From a virus, in the IMG/VR virus record IMGVR_UViG_3300042293_000853, positions 1 through 21,727 of that record: 21,727 bases of DNA; one strand, written 5' to 3'. Made by a program: the position numbers and the translations under genes. A model generated the notes under the pieces. The model was not told the origin of the DNA. It did no database searches and saw only the letters and a program-made list of their open reading frames with translations. Of the stretch, positions 5,494 to 11,821 are shown piece after piece (the first letter of the stretch is position 1; each line of letters opens with the position of its first letter).

Positions 5494-5769
5494 ATGTACG
5501 ATAAATACGCATATTCAACTTTGATTACTCCATCACCAAATACAAGACTAGCTAAACATAAAGCGGTAATGTTAATTAACAATGTTGCTAGTCATGGAAG
5601 TAACCCAGCTGATAATTCCTTTTTAGTAATAAATAAATCTGGTAATACTGGTTTTTACAGTCCCACATCTCCAAGTAACGCTGTTAAACCATTTACAATT
5701 ATACCAGTACAAATGTATAGTTATAATATTGCTGTTGCTTCAACAGTTTCAGTATATTTATTGAACTAA
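5494..5769 (+). CDS. Small virion-type protein, tandem paralogue B, 91 aa
   Basis: This is the second member of the tandem pair, 10 bases after the first, with a good Shine-Dalgarno sequence (AAAGGA, 6 bases before the ATG). It begins MYDKYAYSTLITPSPNTRLAKHK and ends VSVYLLN. The ends are conserved relative to paralogue A while the middle (about residues 27-65) has diverged and carries a short insertion. That pattern is expected if the termini form a shared scaffold and the middle an exposed variable loop. Function is unknown. It is translated from the same message as paralogue A. Confidence 0.7.
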   Translation: MYDKYAYSTLITPSPNTRLAKHKAVMLINNVASHGSNPADNSFLVINKSGNTGFYSPTSPSNAVKPFTIIPVQMYSYNIAVASTVSVYLLN

Positions 5770-5770
5770 T

Positions 5771-5977
5771 ATGTCTAAAGACATTCGATGTCTGATTACC
5801 AACAACCTTCTTAAAAAGGGTGAGTGGTTTTGGCTATCGTGGGAAATGGATGCTGCCATCTCAGCACCCGGTCTAGCAGAATTAGAAATGCGCCGTCATG
5901 ATCCTGACGATGACTTTGCTAGAATGTTGTGGCAAGAATGGGAATGGACTCGGGAAATCGGAAACCCAGATCTTTAA
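5771..5977 (+). CDS. Small acidic Trp-rich protein, 68 aa
   Basis: The ATG follows the previous stop codon by one base (TAATATG). There is no Shine-Dalgarno sequence, so translation probably depends on coupling. The product is acidic with six Trp residues (GEWFWLSWEMDAA ... MLWQEWEWTREIGN) and a DPDDD run. It has no membrane segment and no recognised domain. Its TAA stop overlaps the stop codon of the convergent gene (TTAA at 5974-5977). Function is unknown. Confidence 0.65.
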   Translation: MSKDIRCLITNNLLKKGEWFWLSWEMDAAISAPGLAELEMRRHDPDDDFARMLWQEWEWTREIGNPDL

Positions 5978-6630
5978 TTTCTTAACATTCTAGAAATCTT
6001 TTGTGATACCGATTCCTTAACTGTTTTCCAGTTCTTGCTAGGAAGTTCGTATTTGCCTTCATCTTCTGGTTCTTCTTCATCACCAATTACATTATCAGAT
6101 GCATCAAGTCTTACATCTTGAGCATCAGCATCACCGTCTCTATCAACATCAGTGGGTTTAGAGTCGTGTGCCCAAGGAAATGAAGGTAGTTTTCCATATG
6201 GAACTTCTTCTGTGCCTGAATCTGGATCTGTTGGATCGTATGAGTCATCAGCAACATCCCCTCCATGGTATCCAGTTTCTACACGTTGAACACCACCACC
6301 AATAGCAGCTTTTTCATTTTTAATTTGAGCAGCTCTATCTTGGAATCCACTAAAATCAAAATCACTCAATTCTCCCTCACCAGAACTTGCAGCTTTACCA
6401 GCTGATTCAGCAGCAGCAGCTTTAGCTGCACGTCTTTTTTCGCTGTCTACAAGTGAACGTGCTTTTTTTGCAGCCATTCCTGCTTCACTGCGATTAGGTT
6501 TATAGGCTTCATTTAACATTTCACCGTTATATGAACGTTGTTCTGCAAGAATTTCAAATCCTTTGCGTTGGGCTTGAACACCAGCTTCGTTTAAGGAATG
6601 AATCCAACCGTAATAACCTTTATTCTTCAT
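5974..6630 (-). CDS. Virion-type protein with three protease-type sites and an EF-hand-like loop
   Basis: I chose the ATG at 6630 (MKNKGYYGWIHSLNE) over an upstream in-frame codon because a late-like octamer ends 5 bases before it. The 218-aa product has three sites fitting the prohead protease rule in its first 41 residues: LNE15-A, LAE30-Q and LNE41-A. An Ala/Lys/Arg-rich helix follows, then an acidic low-complexity region. In that region DVDRDGDADAQDV fits a calcium-binding loop (D-x-D-x-D-G). The very acidic tail includes EEEPEDE. No catalytic domain is seen. A cleavable N-terminal targeting region of up to 41 residues is inferred. The gene converges on 5771-5977, sharing TTAA. Confidence 0.7.
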   Translation of the reverse strand: MKNKGYYGWIHSLNEAGVQAQRKGFEILAEQRSYNGEMLNEAYKPNRSEAGMAAKKARSLVDSEKRRAAKAAAAESAGKAASSGEGELSDFDFSGFQDRAAQIKNEKAAIGGGVQRVETGYHGGDVADDSYDPTDPDSGTEEVPYGKLPSFPWAHDSKPTDVDRDGDADAQDVRLDASDNVIGDEEEPEDEGKYELPSKNWKTVKESVSQKISRMLRN

Positions 6631-6635
6631 ATTAT

Positions 6636-6643
6636 TATTTAGT
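6636..6643 (-). promoter_or_regulatory. Late-promoter-like octamer (ACTAAATA), leaderless geometry
   Basis: ACTAAATA differs from TATAAATA in its first two bases and ends exactly 5 bases before the ATG at 6630. This is the same spacing as the two perfect octamers at 2674 and 4890. It abuts the -35 box of a divergent sigma70-like promoter. Confidence 0.55.
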
Positions 6644-6670
6644 TGACACAAAAGTTCTATATGCTATACT
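6643..6670 (+). promoter_or_regulatory. Sigma70-like promoter (TTGACA, 16, TATACT)
   Basis: TTGACA (6643-6648) and TATACT (6665-6670) are separated by 16 bases. The -10 box ends 6 bases before the ATG at 6677, so the expected transcription start coincides with the start codon. No Shine-Dalgarno sequence is present. The perfect -35 suggests host RNA polymerase and early expression. Confidence 0.8.
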
Positions 6671-6676
6671 TCCTCT

Positions 6677-6811
6677 ATGACTTATGGTTCACATGGTGCA
6701 GGTAAGGGAAGTTCCCCTAGACACGTAAATTTGGAACAATATGGCAAAAATTATGAAGCAATTTTTAAAAAGAAGCCAGTAAAGAAAAAGCCTAAAAAAG
6801 CACCTAAATAA
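6677..6811 (+). CDS. Small basic phage protein, 44 aa
   Basis: The frame encodes MTYGSHGAGKGSSPRHVN, then LEQYGKNYEAIFKKK, and a Lys/Pro-rich tail. The N-terminal pattern G-SHG-GKG--PR-V followed by a short helix ending in IF is one I recall from many very small phage proteins, which supports real coding despite the size. The role is unknown; the basic tail could bind nucleic acid. It lies directly behind a strong sigma70-like promoter with no leader and ends 5 bases before tRNA-Tyr, so the two are probably transcribed together. Confidence 0.75.
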   Translation: MTYGSHGAGKGSSPRHVNLEQYGKNYEAIFKKKPVKKKPKKAPK

Positions 6812-6816
6812 ACTAC

Positions 6817-6899
6817 GCAAGAGTACTCAAGCGGTCAACGAGGGCAGACTGTAAATCTGCTGATTAATTTCTACGAAGGTTCGAATCCCTCCTCTTGCA
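6817..6899 (+). tRNA. tRNA-Tyr (anticodon GTA), class II with long variable arm
   Basis: The acceptor stem is GCAAGAG/CTCTTGC. The anticodon stem GCAGA/TCTGC encloses CTGTAAA, giving anticodon GTA. A long variable region (TGATTAATTTCTACG) follows, as in bacterial tyrosine tRNAs. The T loop TTCGAAT is standard, the discriminator is A, and no CCA is encoded. It would read UAU and UAC. Confidence 0.95.
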
Positions 6900-6907
6900 T
6901 TTATTAT

Positions 6908-6935
6908 TTGACTTCGTTTCAGATATGTGTATAAT
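6908..6935 (+). promoter_or_regulatory. Sigma70-like promoter (TTGACT, 16, TATAAT)
   Basis: TTGACT (6908-6913) and a perfect TATAAT (6930-6935) are separated by 16 bases, the same spacer as the promoter at 6643. The -10 box ends 6 bases before the ATG at 6942, again placing +1 on the start codon. Confidence 0.8.
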
Positions 6936-6941
6936 ATGACT

Positions 6942-7298
6942 ATGGAAACATCTCCAGATCCAATTAAAAAAAATTCATATCATATTTCAGAGTCTGTATT
7001 AAAACAGATGGATGAAGCCAAGCAAGCTAAAAAAATGTATAAATCTCCTAAACATTACGAATACGATCCATCTCTCAATGGTTTACAGGAACTTGGATCA
7101 AACCAAGTTGTTATCAATCAAGCACTTAATGATAGAATGAAAACATTAGAGGCTCACAATTCAGCTTTAATATATCGATTAAAACAATTAGAAACCATTC
7201 TTACATCTAAAAACTTTATTGATTATAGTGAAAAATTAGATGAACTTATGGATAAACTTGATGATCTTCAATCTAGAGTTGATTTGCTTGACGAATAA
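6942..7298 (+). CDS. Coiled-coil protein of unknown function, 118 aa
   Basis: The start at 6942 (METSPDPIKKNS) is chosen because it falls at the expected transcription start; ATGs at 6927 and 6936 lie in or directly behind the -10 box. The N-terminal half is polar, and the C-terminal half (about residues 60-118) is a strong coiled coil with heptad leucines (LEAHNSALIYRLKQLETIL, and KLDELMDKLDDLQSRVDLL). No other domain is visible. It may form a dimer or trimer and act as a scaffold or adaptor. I do not recognise it. The first gene after the promoter is without a Shine-Dalgarno sequence, while the genes downstream have them. Confidence 0.75.
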   Translation: METSPDPIKKNSYHISESVLKQMDEAKQAKKMYKSPKHYEYDPSLNGLQELGSNQVVINQALNDRMKTLEAHNSALIYRLKQLETILTSKNFIDYSEKLDELMDKLDDLQSRVDLLDE

Positions 7299-7321
7299 AT
7301 AAACCGGAGTATATTATTATT

Positions 7322-7495
7322 ATGCCTAACTCAAAACAACGTCTTACTAAACGTGCTCATAAGAAGCGTGAAGAACGCATGAAGCGCAATCGTATTCAGA
7401 GTCTTATGAAGGCTCGTGTTGGTACACTTCGCAGTCTTGACGCGAGTGGACAACTTCCTGTATGTGTCAAGGAAAAGAGACTGCCCAATGGCTAA
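7322..7495 (+). CDS. Very basic small protein, 57 aa
   Basis: The frame reads MPNSKQRLTKRAHKKREERM and continues KRNRIQSLMKARVGTLRSL, ending with the short segment QLPVCVKEKRLPNG. Arg and Lys make up roughly a third of the residues, so RNA or DNA binding is plausible. GGAG lies 12 bases before the ATG, a little far. The end overlaps the next gene (ATGGCTAA, 7488-7495), the usual sign of coupled translation. I recall similar short basic proteins in T4-like phages but know no function. Confidence 0.75.
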   Translation: MPNSKQRLTKRAHKKREERMKRNRIQSLMKARVGTLRSLDASGQLPVCVKEKRLPNG

Positions 7496-7784
7496 AACTG
7501 CCACAATGATGTCGTTTGATGAACTTCGAAAGAAGTATGATCATATTGATTGTTTTTTCACATATTATAATGGAGAGAAATCTTCTTTTGATTTTTATGG
7601 CACTGATGCAAATGGAACTGAGGTTCGTATTTCCATTGGTGGATGTCCTGCATGGATCAAGACTATTGAGTTTGGTCCTAAAGATCCTATAAATATTAGT
7701 GATTCAATTGAACGTCATGTTCGATTTGTCTCTGTTACAGATAACCGTGGTAAGCAAGTTTACGAACAATTTTTTGATGTCTAA
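7488..7784 (+). CDS. Unknown protein, 98 aa
   Basis: I chose the ATG at 7488 (MAKTATMMSFDELRKKYD), which overlaps the previous stop codon. Upstream in-frame ATGs lie deep in the previous gene. The product appears to be a small alpha/beta domain: a helix, then strands HIDCFFTYYNGEKSSFDFYG, VRISIGGC, ERHVRFVSV and KQVYEQFFDV. There are no catalytic motifs, signal or membrane segments. It is the second gene of a tight run, followed 9 bases later by a gene with a good ribosome binding site. Function is unknown. Confidence 0.75.
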   Translation: MAKTATMMSFDELRKKYDHIDCFFTYYNGEKSSFDFYGTDANGTEVRISIGGCPAWIKTIEFGPKDPINISDSIERHVRFVSVTDNRGKQVYEQFFDV

Positions 7785-7793
7785 AGGAAACTA

Positions 7794-8228
7794 ATGGGAA
7801 ATTCAGATTATAACGATTTTAGAAATTGGCAGAATGGTGACGATAGTGAAGAGAACAATCCACATGATGGATTCTTCTTCTTTGGTAATTCTAGCCCAGA
7901 ATTTAAGAAGATGTGGGATCAAATGCGTAATGGTGAAAATCCTGCCGATAGCCTTCGTGACTATCTTAATATGGATGACATGTTGGATAAATGGGCTCAA
8001 GACAATAAGAAGAAACCATTTAATCCAAACAATCCACCAAAACATTCACGTAGACCAATTAAGCATAAGCCTAAGACAACTCCATTTAGTCAAGAAGAAT
8101 ATTTTAAACTTATTGAAATTCGTGGATACCTTGCTATCAAGGAACAATTTGCACATGTTAAGGCATTAGATAAGTTGCTTAATCAGATTGTTATTAAGCC
8201 TATAAACAATCCAGGAGAGTTCCAATGA
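7794..8228 (+). CDS. Unknown hydrophilic protein, 144 aa
   Basis: The ATG is preceded by AAAGGA 5 bases upstream. The product begins with a Gly/Asn/Asp-rich acidic segment (residues 1-35, with FFFFG), and has a helical region (DSLRDYLNMDDMLDKWAQDNKKK). A basic Pro-rich linker follows (KHSRRPIKHKPKTTP), then a C-terminal helical pair (YFKLIEIRGYLAIKEQFAHVKALDKLLNQIVI). The arrangement of two small helical parts joined by a flexible basic linker suggests a binding protein, but I recognise no family. Its last codons overlap the ATG of the next gene. Confidence 0.75.
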   Translation: MGNSDYNDFRNWQNGDDSEENNPHDGFFFFGNSSPEFKKMWDQMRNGENPADSLRDYLNMDDMLDKWAQDNKKKPFNPNNPPKHSRRPIKHKPKTTPFSQEEYFKLIEIRGYLAIKEQFAHVKALDKLLNQIVIKPINNPGEFQ

Positions 8229-8437
8229 CATATATTGCAGGTGAAGCATACCAAAAGGGATATTCAGCCCGTATGGGTGGTGCAGAGAAGGCATCAAATG
8301 TTTATGAGTCTACCAGTGTGTATTGGCAAGAATGGGCTACTGGTTGGGATGATGCTCACACTAAGATAATTAGTGAAGCCAGAGAAAATACTGGCTGTTC
8401 AAAACCTAAGTGTTGTAAGACGTTTATTCAAGAATAA
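8225..8437 (+). CDS. RMF-like (ribosome modulation factor fold) small protein, 70 aa
   Basis: The ATGA overlap with the previous gene and a CAGGAG site 5 bases upstream fix the start. Residues 7-46 follow the ribosome modulation factor pattern: EAYQKGYSARMGG (A-x-x-x-G-x-x-A/G), a short polar segment ending in Y, then WQEWATGWDDA (W...W-x-x-G-W-x-x-A). Bacterial RMF (about 55 aa) promotes 100S ribosome dimers in starved cells. Many phages carry RMF-like proteins of unproven function. Here the tail adds a Cys cluster (GCSKPKCC, 57-64) absent from RMF, which may bind metal. I am fairly sure of the fold and unsure of any ribosome role. Confidence 0.65.
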   Translation: MTYIAGEAYQKGYSARMGGAEKASNVYESTSVYWQEWATGWDDAHTKIISEARENTGCSKPKCCKTFIQE

Positions 8438-8463
8438 AAAAATTCCCCGAAAGGGGATTTTTA
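8436..8463. terminator. Bidirectional intrinsic terminator
   Basis: CCCC-GAAA-GGGG (8445-8456) with a stable tetraloop is flanked by an A run on the left and a T run on the right, so it can stop transcripts from both directions. It separates the plus-strand run ending at 8437 from the minus-strand gene ending at 8461; the latter's stop codon is in the T run. Confidence 0.85.
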
Positions 8464-9951
8464 AATATGTGGTTTTAAAATTTGATCAATTTTAGTATGA
8501 TGTTTTGGGTCTATGTGTTTTTTAAAATATTCAATTGCTTCTGGATGAATATTAATATGATCTTCACGACCGCGAGTTAAACTTCTAAGTGATCTTATTT
8601 CAATATTAGACCCGGCTGTATCTGTATTTTTATGAGTTGTACTTTGACTACGATTTCTATCTATTATTCTACCGGATAAAGGTTTCCAGTGTGAACTTAT
8701 AGAACTTGTTGGAATCATAAAAAATTTGCCACTTTTATTTCTTCTAACTCCAACCCCTTGAGGCCATTTTGTGTTTAAATTCTCAATGTGTTGTGATTTT
8801 TCTTTTTCAATATCTTCTGCTGTTGCAGTTTCTTTTTTTAATTTGGTTGGAATTTTACCTTCAAAACGATCTGTTTTTATATCAATTCCAGTAGTCCCAT
8901 TGTCTGGTAAAAATGTATAAGCATCTGGAAGTTTTTCTTTTGATCTTTCATCAGGGTGTGATGGTGTTTTTTTCTTAATCTGATTTACAGAATTTATAAA
9001 TTGTCTAAAATGATTATTTCTTTCATTTTCATCATCTATTTGTGATATATCATGCAGACCTTTTGCAAATAAAAGTGTTCTTGCATGTAGTTCTGCTCCA
9101 TGACTATCGGTACGATCAATTACAGGTTTATCATTAGTACTATACTTTATATCAAGTATTGATGATACTGTGTCATTTATGGGTGCATGTAAATCGTCGG
9201 GAATGTCATAACTTTTTTTTTGTTTTGTTTTTGGTTCCATGGGAACTTCTTCATTTAAGATATCTAAAAATCCTAAATTGTATTCTTCAACAAAACTTTT
9301 AGCAGGATAGGAAAGCCAATGAATATCTTTATTAGATCTTATAGCCATCTTACCTGAAGGATTTCTTTGTTGAAATCTTTTAAGATATCTTTTGGTTACA
9401 CTATCTGGAATATGCTTCCAGGCTTTAGCATTTTTAAAATGTTTAAATTCTTTATCATCTACATCAAACATTTCTACTGGCATACGAGTAAACATAGGTG
9501 CTTCCAAAGGTTTATCGTATCCCATAACTCCACCAGTACTTTGAACATCTTGAGGAGTACCAAGAGTACCTGGAGCACCACCACCAGAAACCATACCAGC
9601 ACCCATATCTTCGTTGATTAATAAACCAGATTCAAGATAACCTTCAATAAAGAATAAAAATTCATTTGAATTTAATCCAAGTGATTCTGCTTCTTCGTTA
9701 AACATTTGAAAAGTAGAAACATAACTAGCTAAACGAGCTTTCGTATAGCTCATAGGAAGTTGATCAAAAATCTTCTTTAATTTAATTATAAAATATTCGT
9801 AAGGATCAATGCTACTCTCTGGTTTGAGTAGATTACCTTCTGCATCAATCACCCCAGATGAAAACGATGCTAGACTCGTATAAGGAGCCGTAATAGTTTC
9901 AGAAAATTTGGATAACGAGAATGAAGGTATGTAAGCTGATGAAGACTGCAT
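8461..9951 (-). CDS. Large virion-type protein, 496 aa
   Basis: The N-terminal 110 residues are partly helical and hydrophobic (FIIKLKKIFDQLPM, EFLFFIEGYLESG) and end in LLINE114-D, fitting the prohead protease rule. A Gly-rich linker follows (MGAGMVSGGGAPGTLG). Residues 155-215 (TRMPVEMFDVDDKEFKHF, then KHIPDSVTKRYLKRFQQRNP and IRSNK) form a small domain I have seen as a recurring part of T4-like virion proteins. A second site, LNE234-E, follows it. The rest is polar and unrecognised. ACTAAATA ends 7 bases before the ATG and there is no Shine-Dalgarno sequence. The sites suggest maturation into two or three pieces; this is inference. Confidence 0.7.
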   Translation of the reverse strand: MQSSSAYIPSFSLSKFSETITAPYTSLASFSSGVIDAEGNLLKPESSIDPYEYFIIKLKKIFDQLPMSYTKARLASYVSTFQMFNEEAESLGLNSNEFLFFIEGYLESGLLINEDMGAGMVSGGGAPGTLGTPQDVQSTGGVMGYDKPLEAPMFTRMPVEMFDVDDKEFKHFKNAKAWKHIPDSVTKRYLKRFQQRNPSGKMAIRSNKDIHWLSYPAKSFVEEYNLGFLDILNEEVPMEPKTKQKKSYDIPDDLHAPINDTVSSILDIKYSTNDKPVIDRTDSHGAELHARTLLFAKGLHDISQIDDENERNNHFRQFINSVNQIKKKTPSHPDERSKEKLPDAYTFLPDNGTTGIDIKTDRFEGKIPTKLKKETATAEDIEKEKSQHIENLNTKWPQGVGVRRNKSGKFFMIPTSSISSHWKPLSGRIIDRNRSQSTTHKNTDTAGSNIEIRSLRSLTRGREDHINIHPEAIEYFKKHIDPKHHTKIDQILKPHI

Positions 9952-9958
9952 ATACTAA

Positions 9959-9966
9959 TATTTAGT
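9959..9966 (-). promoter_or_regulatory. Late-promoter-like octamer (ACTAAATA)
   Basis: The octamer ends 7 bases before the ATG at 9951 and overlaps the stop codon of the upstream gene (9962-9964). It has two mismatches to TATAAATA, the same variant as at 6636. Confidence 0.45.
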
Positions 9967-10360
9967 TTTCAGCCTGTAACAACTTTCGATCAACTCTAGG
10001 GTCTGTATTAATTTTATTATAATTAACTTCTGGAATAGACACATTACTAAATTCCAAAAATACCAGAAATGATTTCAAATATGAATGTAATCTTGGTTCT
10101 AGTTTAAAAAAGAGAATTCTAATGCAATTCTCTTCACCAAACACATTTCTTAAAATTATAATATGGTTCATTATAAGACGTTCTCTTATAGATTTTAACG
10201 TCTTATGCTTATGAATTTTTTGTAATAGTCTCTTAACGTATTTAATACGCTTTAAATCATCAATAAATTCATTTTTTCCAGAGCATTCTGGATTAAAATA
10301 AGTCTTTTGACAGAAGTCTAAAAAGTCTTCTTCATTCAAAAAGCTACTTTTTGGATTCAT
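9962..10360 (-). CDS. Conserved small phage protein of unknown function, 132 aa
   Basis: The start at 10360 (MNPKSSFLNEEDFLDFCQKTY) is preferred; upstream in-frame codons overlap the previous gene. The protein is helical and basic, with DDLKRIKYVKRLLQKI, RERLIMNHIIILRNVFG and RILFFKLEPRLHSYLKSFLVFL. This succession of LKRIKY...RL..NHI..L.NVFG...R.LFFK matches a conserved short protein I recall from T4-like phages of aquatic bacteria, possibly the family named DUF7207, which I cannot confirm. The N-terminal LNE10-E could be a protease site but is less convincing than in its neighbours. The start is 7 bases from the upstream stop and lacks a Shine-Dalgarno sequence. Confidence 0.75.
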   Translation of the reverse strand: MNPKSSFLNEEDFLDFCQKTYFNPECSGKNEFIDDLKRIKYVKRLLQKIHKHKTLKSIRERLIMNHIIILRNVFGEENCIRILFFKLEPRLHSYLKSFLVFLEFSNVSIPEVNYNKINTDPRVDRKLLQAEN

Positions 10361-10367
10361 TGTTATA

Positions 10368-10913
10368 TTAATGCATGCAGCCACAATCGGTCCCACTATT
10401 TAATGAAGATTCACCACTGGGTACGATTGCGATACTAAGTTTCTTTAAGAAATTTGGTTGTTTGGTAACAGTAACAGATAAAGATAAAGAATGTCCTAAT
10501 TTTTCTTTAATTCCATCACCTTGACTGAAGCCTTTTACACTTACATCATCATATGGGTTCTGACCATATACACCAAGTTGAGGGCTACCATATTGAACTA
10601 AATCGAACAAGTTTAGTCCGTCTTGCAATGCAGCCTTGTAACCAAAATCAAAACCAAAGTGGTTTAATTTTTGCTTGATTACTGCCATTACTCCATCTGG
10701 ATCAATGTATTCTCTTGATGAAAAACCATAAAGCATTGCATTAATAGCATCAAGTGAATGAGGAAGCTTTATATTAAAAGTACCTTTGTCAGTTAATGCG
10801 GATTGTCCTAGTTTACCTTGAGGATCACCAATGTAAAGTCCACCACCAAAGGTTTGTTCTGGTGCGTTTTCTTGTAATACGTTAATTTTGGTTAATAATT
10901 GTTTAAATTTCAT
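10368..10913 (-). CDS. Virion-type protein with cleavable N terminus, 181 aa
   Basis: The product starts MKFKQLLTKINVLQE15-N, a basic amphipathic leader ending in a site that fits the prohead protease rule. The mature part begins with a Gly-rich strand (FGGGLYIGDPQGKLG) and has mixed alpha/beta content, including REYIDPDGVMAVIKQKLNHFGFDF. It ends with the unusual CGCMH. A calcium-loop-like YIDPDG is present but incomplete. ACTAAATA lies 12 bases before the ATG and there is no Shine-Dalgarno sequence. Function is unknown. The neighbours on both sides show the same kind of leader. Confidence 0.7.
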   Translation of the reverse strand: MKFKQLLTKINVLQENAPEQTFGGGLYIGDPQGKLGQSALTDKGTFNIKLPHSLDAINAMLYGFSSREYIDPDGVMAVIKQKLNHFGFDFGYKAALQDGLNLFDLVQYGSPQLGVYGQNPYDDVSVKGFSQGDGIKEKLGHSLSLSVTVTKQPNFLKKLSIAIVPSGESSLNSGTDCGCMH

Positions 10914-10928
10914 TGGTGTTCTTTATAT

Positions 10929-11819
10929 TTAGTTCTGAATTATTTTCTTATTCATCAAACCATATAAATTGGGATTATATGGTTTTGTAAGTAAAGAATT
11001 CAATGTATTGGCAGAAATAGCCTTAGTTACATTTTCTAATTTATTATCTGGTAAAACCTCTGTACTCTCTTTTAACATAGAAGATACTGATTGAGTGCTC
11101 CAGGTCCTACAAGCCCAGTAGCGAGCTTTCCAGCGCGGTCCAGGGGTGTCGCAATTGTGTCTTGCACGGAAATTGCGACGACGAGCTGGATTATCTCGTT
11201 TAATTTCCATATTAGGGTCACCAAAATTAACTTTAACCACATTACCTTTATCATTCTTTACAAAAACTTTATACTTTTTAACATCACCAGCCATAATTTT
11301 ATTTAATTTGACTTTTTTGTTTCCATCTTCACATATTTCAATTTTTTCATTGTATTCATTATATGAAGTCTCTTCAATATTATCTACAAATCCCATTACT
11401 GTGTTAGCTTCAAAAATTTCAGTACTTTCACAATTATTATTTAAAAAAGTTACATGATAAAGCCCATTAGACTCTTCGATATAATCTACTTCTAACATCT
11501 GACCAGATTCATTGATAATCACATCGCATGGAAGCAATTCGTGTGCTTCAATTGTATCAAAATTCATTGTAAATACATTAGAAGCACCTTCTACTGCAAA
11601 CACATTATAAGATTCTTTAATCTCAGAAACACCAGATTTTACAAATACTGGTTTCTTACCTTTGCTCTCGGTAGTTTCTTTTTTGCTTTTAATAGTTTTC
11701 TTATCAGCATTGCGCTTTTTAATAGAACTATTCTTGGCAGCTTTTTTAGCTAGCCATTTACCAAGTCCTGTTTCTGCAAATATCTTTTCAAGGAGAATGT
11801 TAACATTTTTAGAATTCAT
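10929..11819 (-). CDS. Virion-type protein with conserved C-terminal RARHxC...YWAC domain
   Basis: AGGAA lies 6 bases before the ATG and the start follows the stop of the 790-aa gene by 2 bases, so translation is coupled. Residues 1-50 are a basic leader with LLE11-K as a possible protease site. Residues 72-150 form a beta-rich domain (VFTMNFDTIEAHELLPCDVII ... YHVTFLNNN). Residues 182-240 are a distinct domain containing YKVFVKNDKGNVVKVNFGDP, a basic RRRNFRARHNC segment and WKARYWACRTW. I recognise this last domain as a recurring unit of T4-like phage proteins but cannot name it with certainty. C223, C237 and H221 could bind metal. The DNA coding for it (about 11085-11207) is visibly more GC-rich than its surroundings. 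Confidence 0.75.
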   Translation of the reverse strand: MNSKNVNILLEKIFAETGLGKWLAKKAAKNSSIKKRNADKKTIKSKKETTESKGKKPVFVKSGVSEIKESYNVFAVEGASNVFTMNFDTIEAHELLPCDVIINESGQMLEVDYIEESNGLYHVTFLNNNCESTEIFEANTVMGFVDNIEETSYNEYNEKIEICEDGNKKVKLNKIMAGDVKKYKVFVKNDKGNVVKVNFGDPNMEIKRDNPARRRNFRARHNCDTPGPRWKARYWACRTWSTQSVSSMLKESTEVLPDNKLENVTKAISANTLNSLLTKPYNPNLYGLMNKKIIQN

Positions 11820-11821
11820 GA

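Noticed and set aside
7689-7696. A perfect TATAAATA on the plus strand
   Set aside because: It lies inside the 7488-7784 gene with no start codon at a suitable distance. In this AT-rich DNA such a match can occur by chance.
10929-11819. A possible intein/Hint-like domain in the 296-aa protein (ELLPCDVII ... YHVTFLNNN)
   Set aside because: The strand pattern is suggestive, but there is no N-terminal Cys/Ser splice junction, no C-terminal HN-Cys/Ser and no interrupted host protein.
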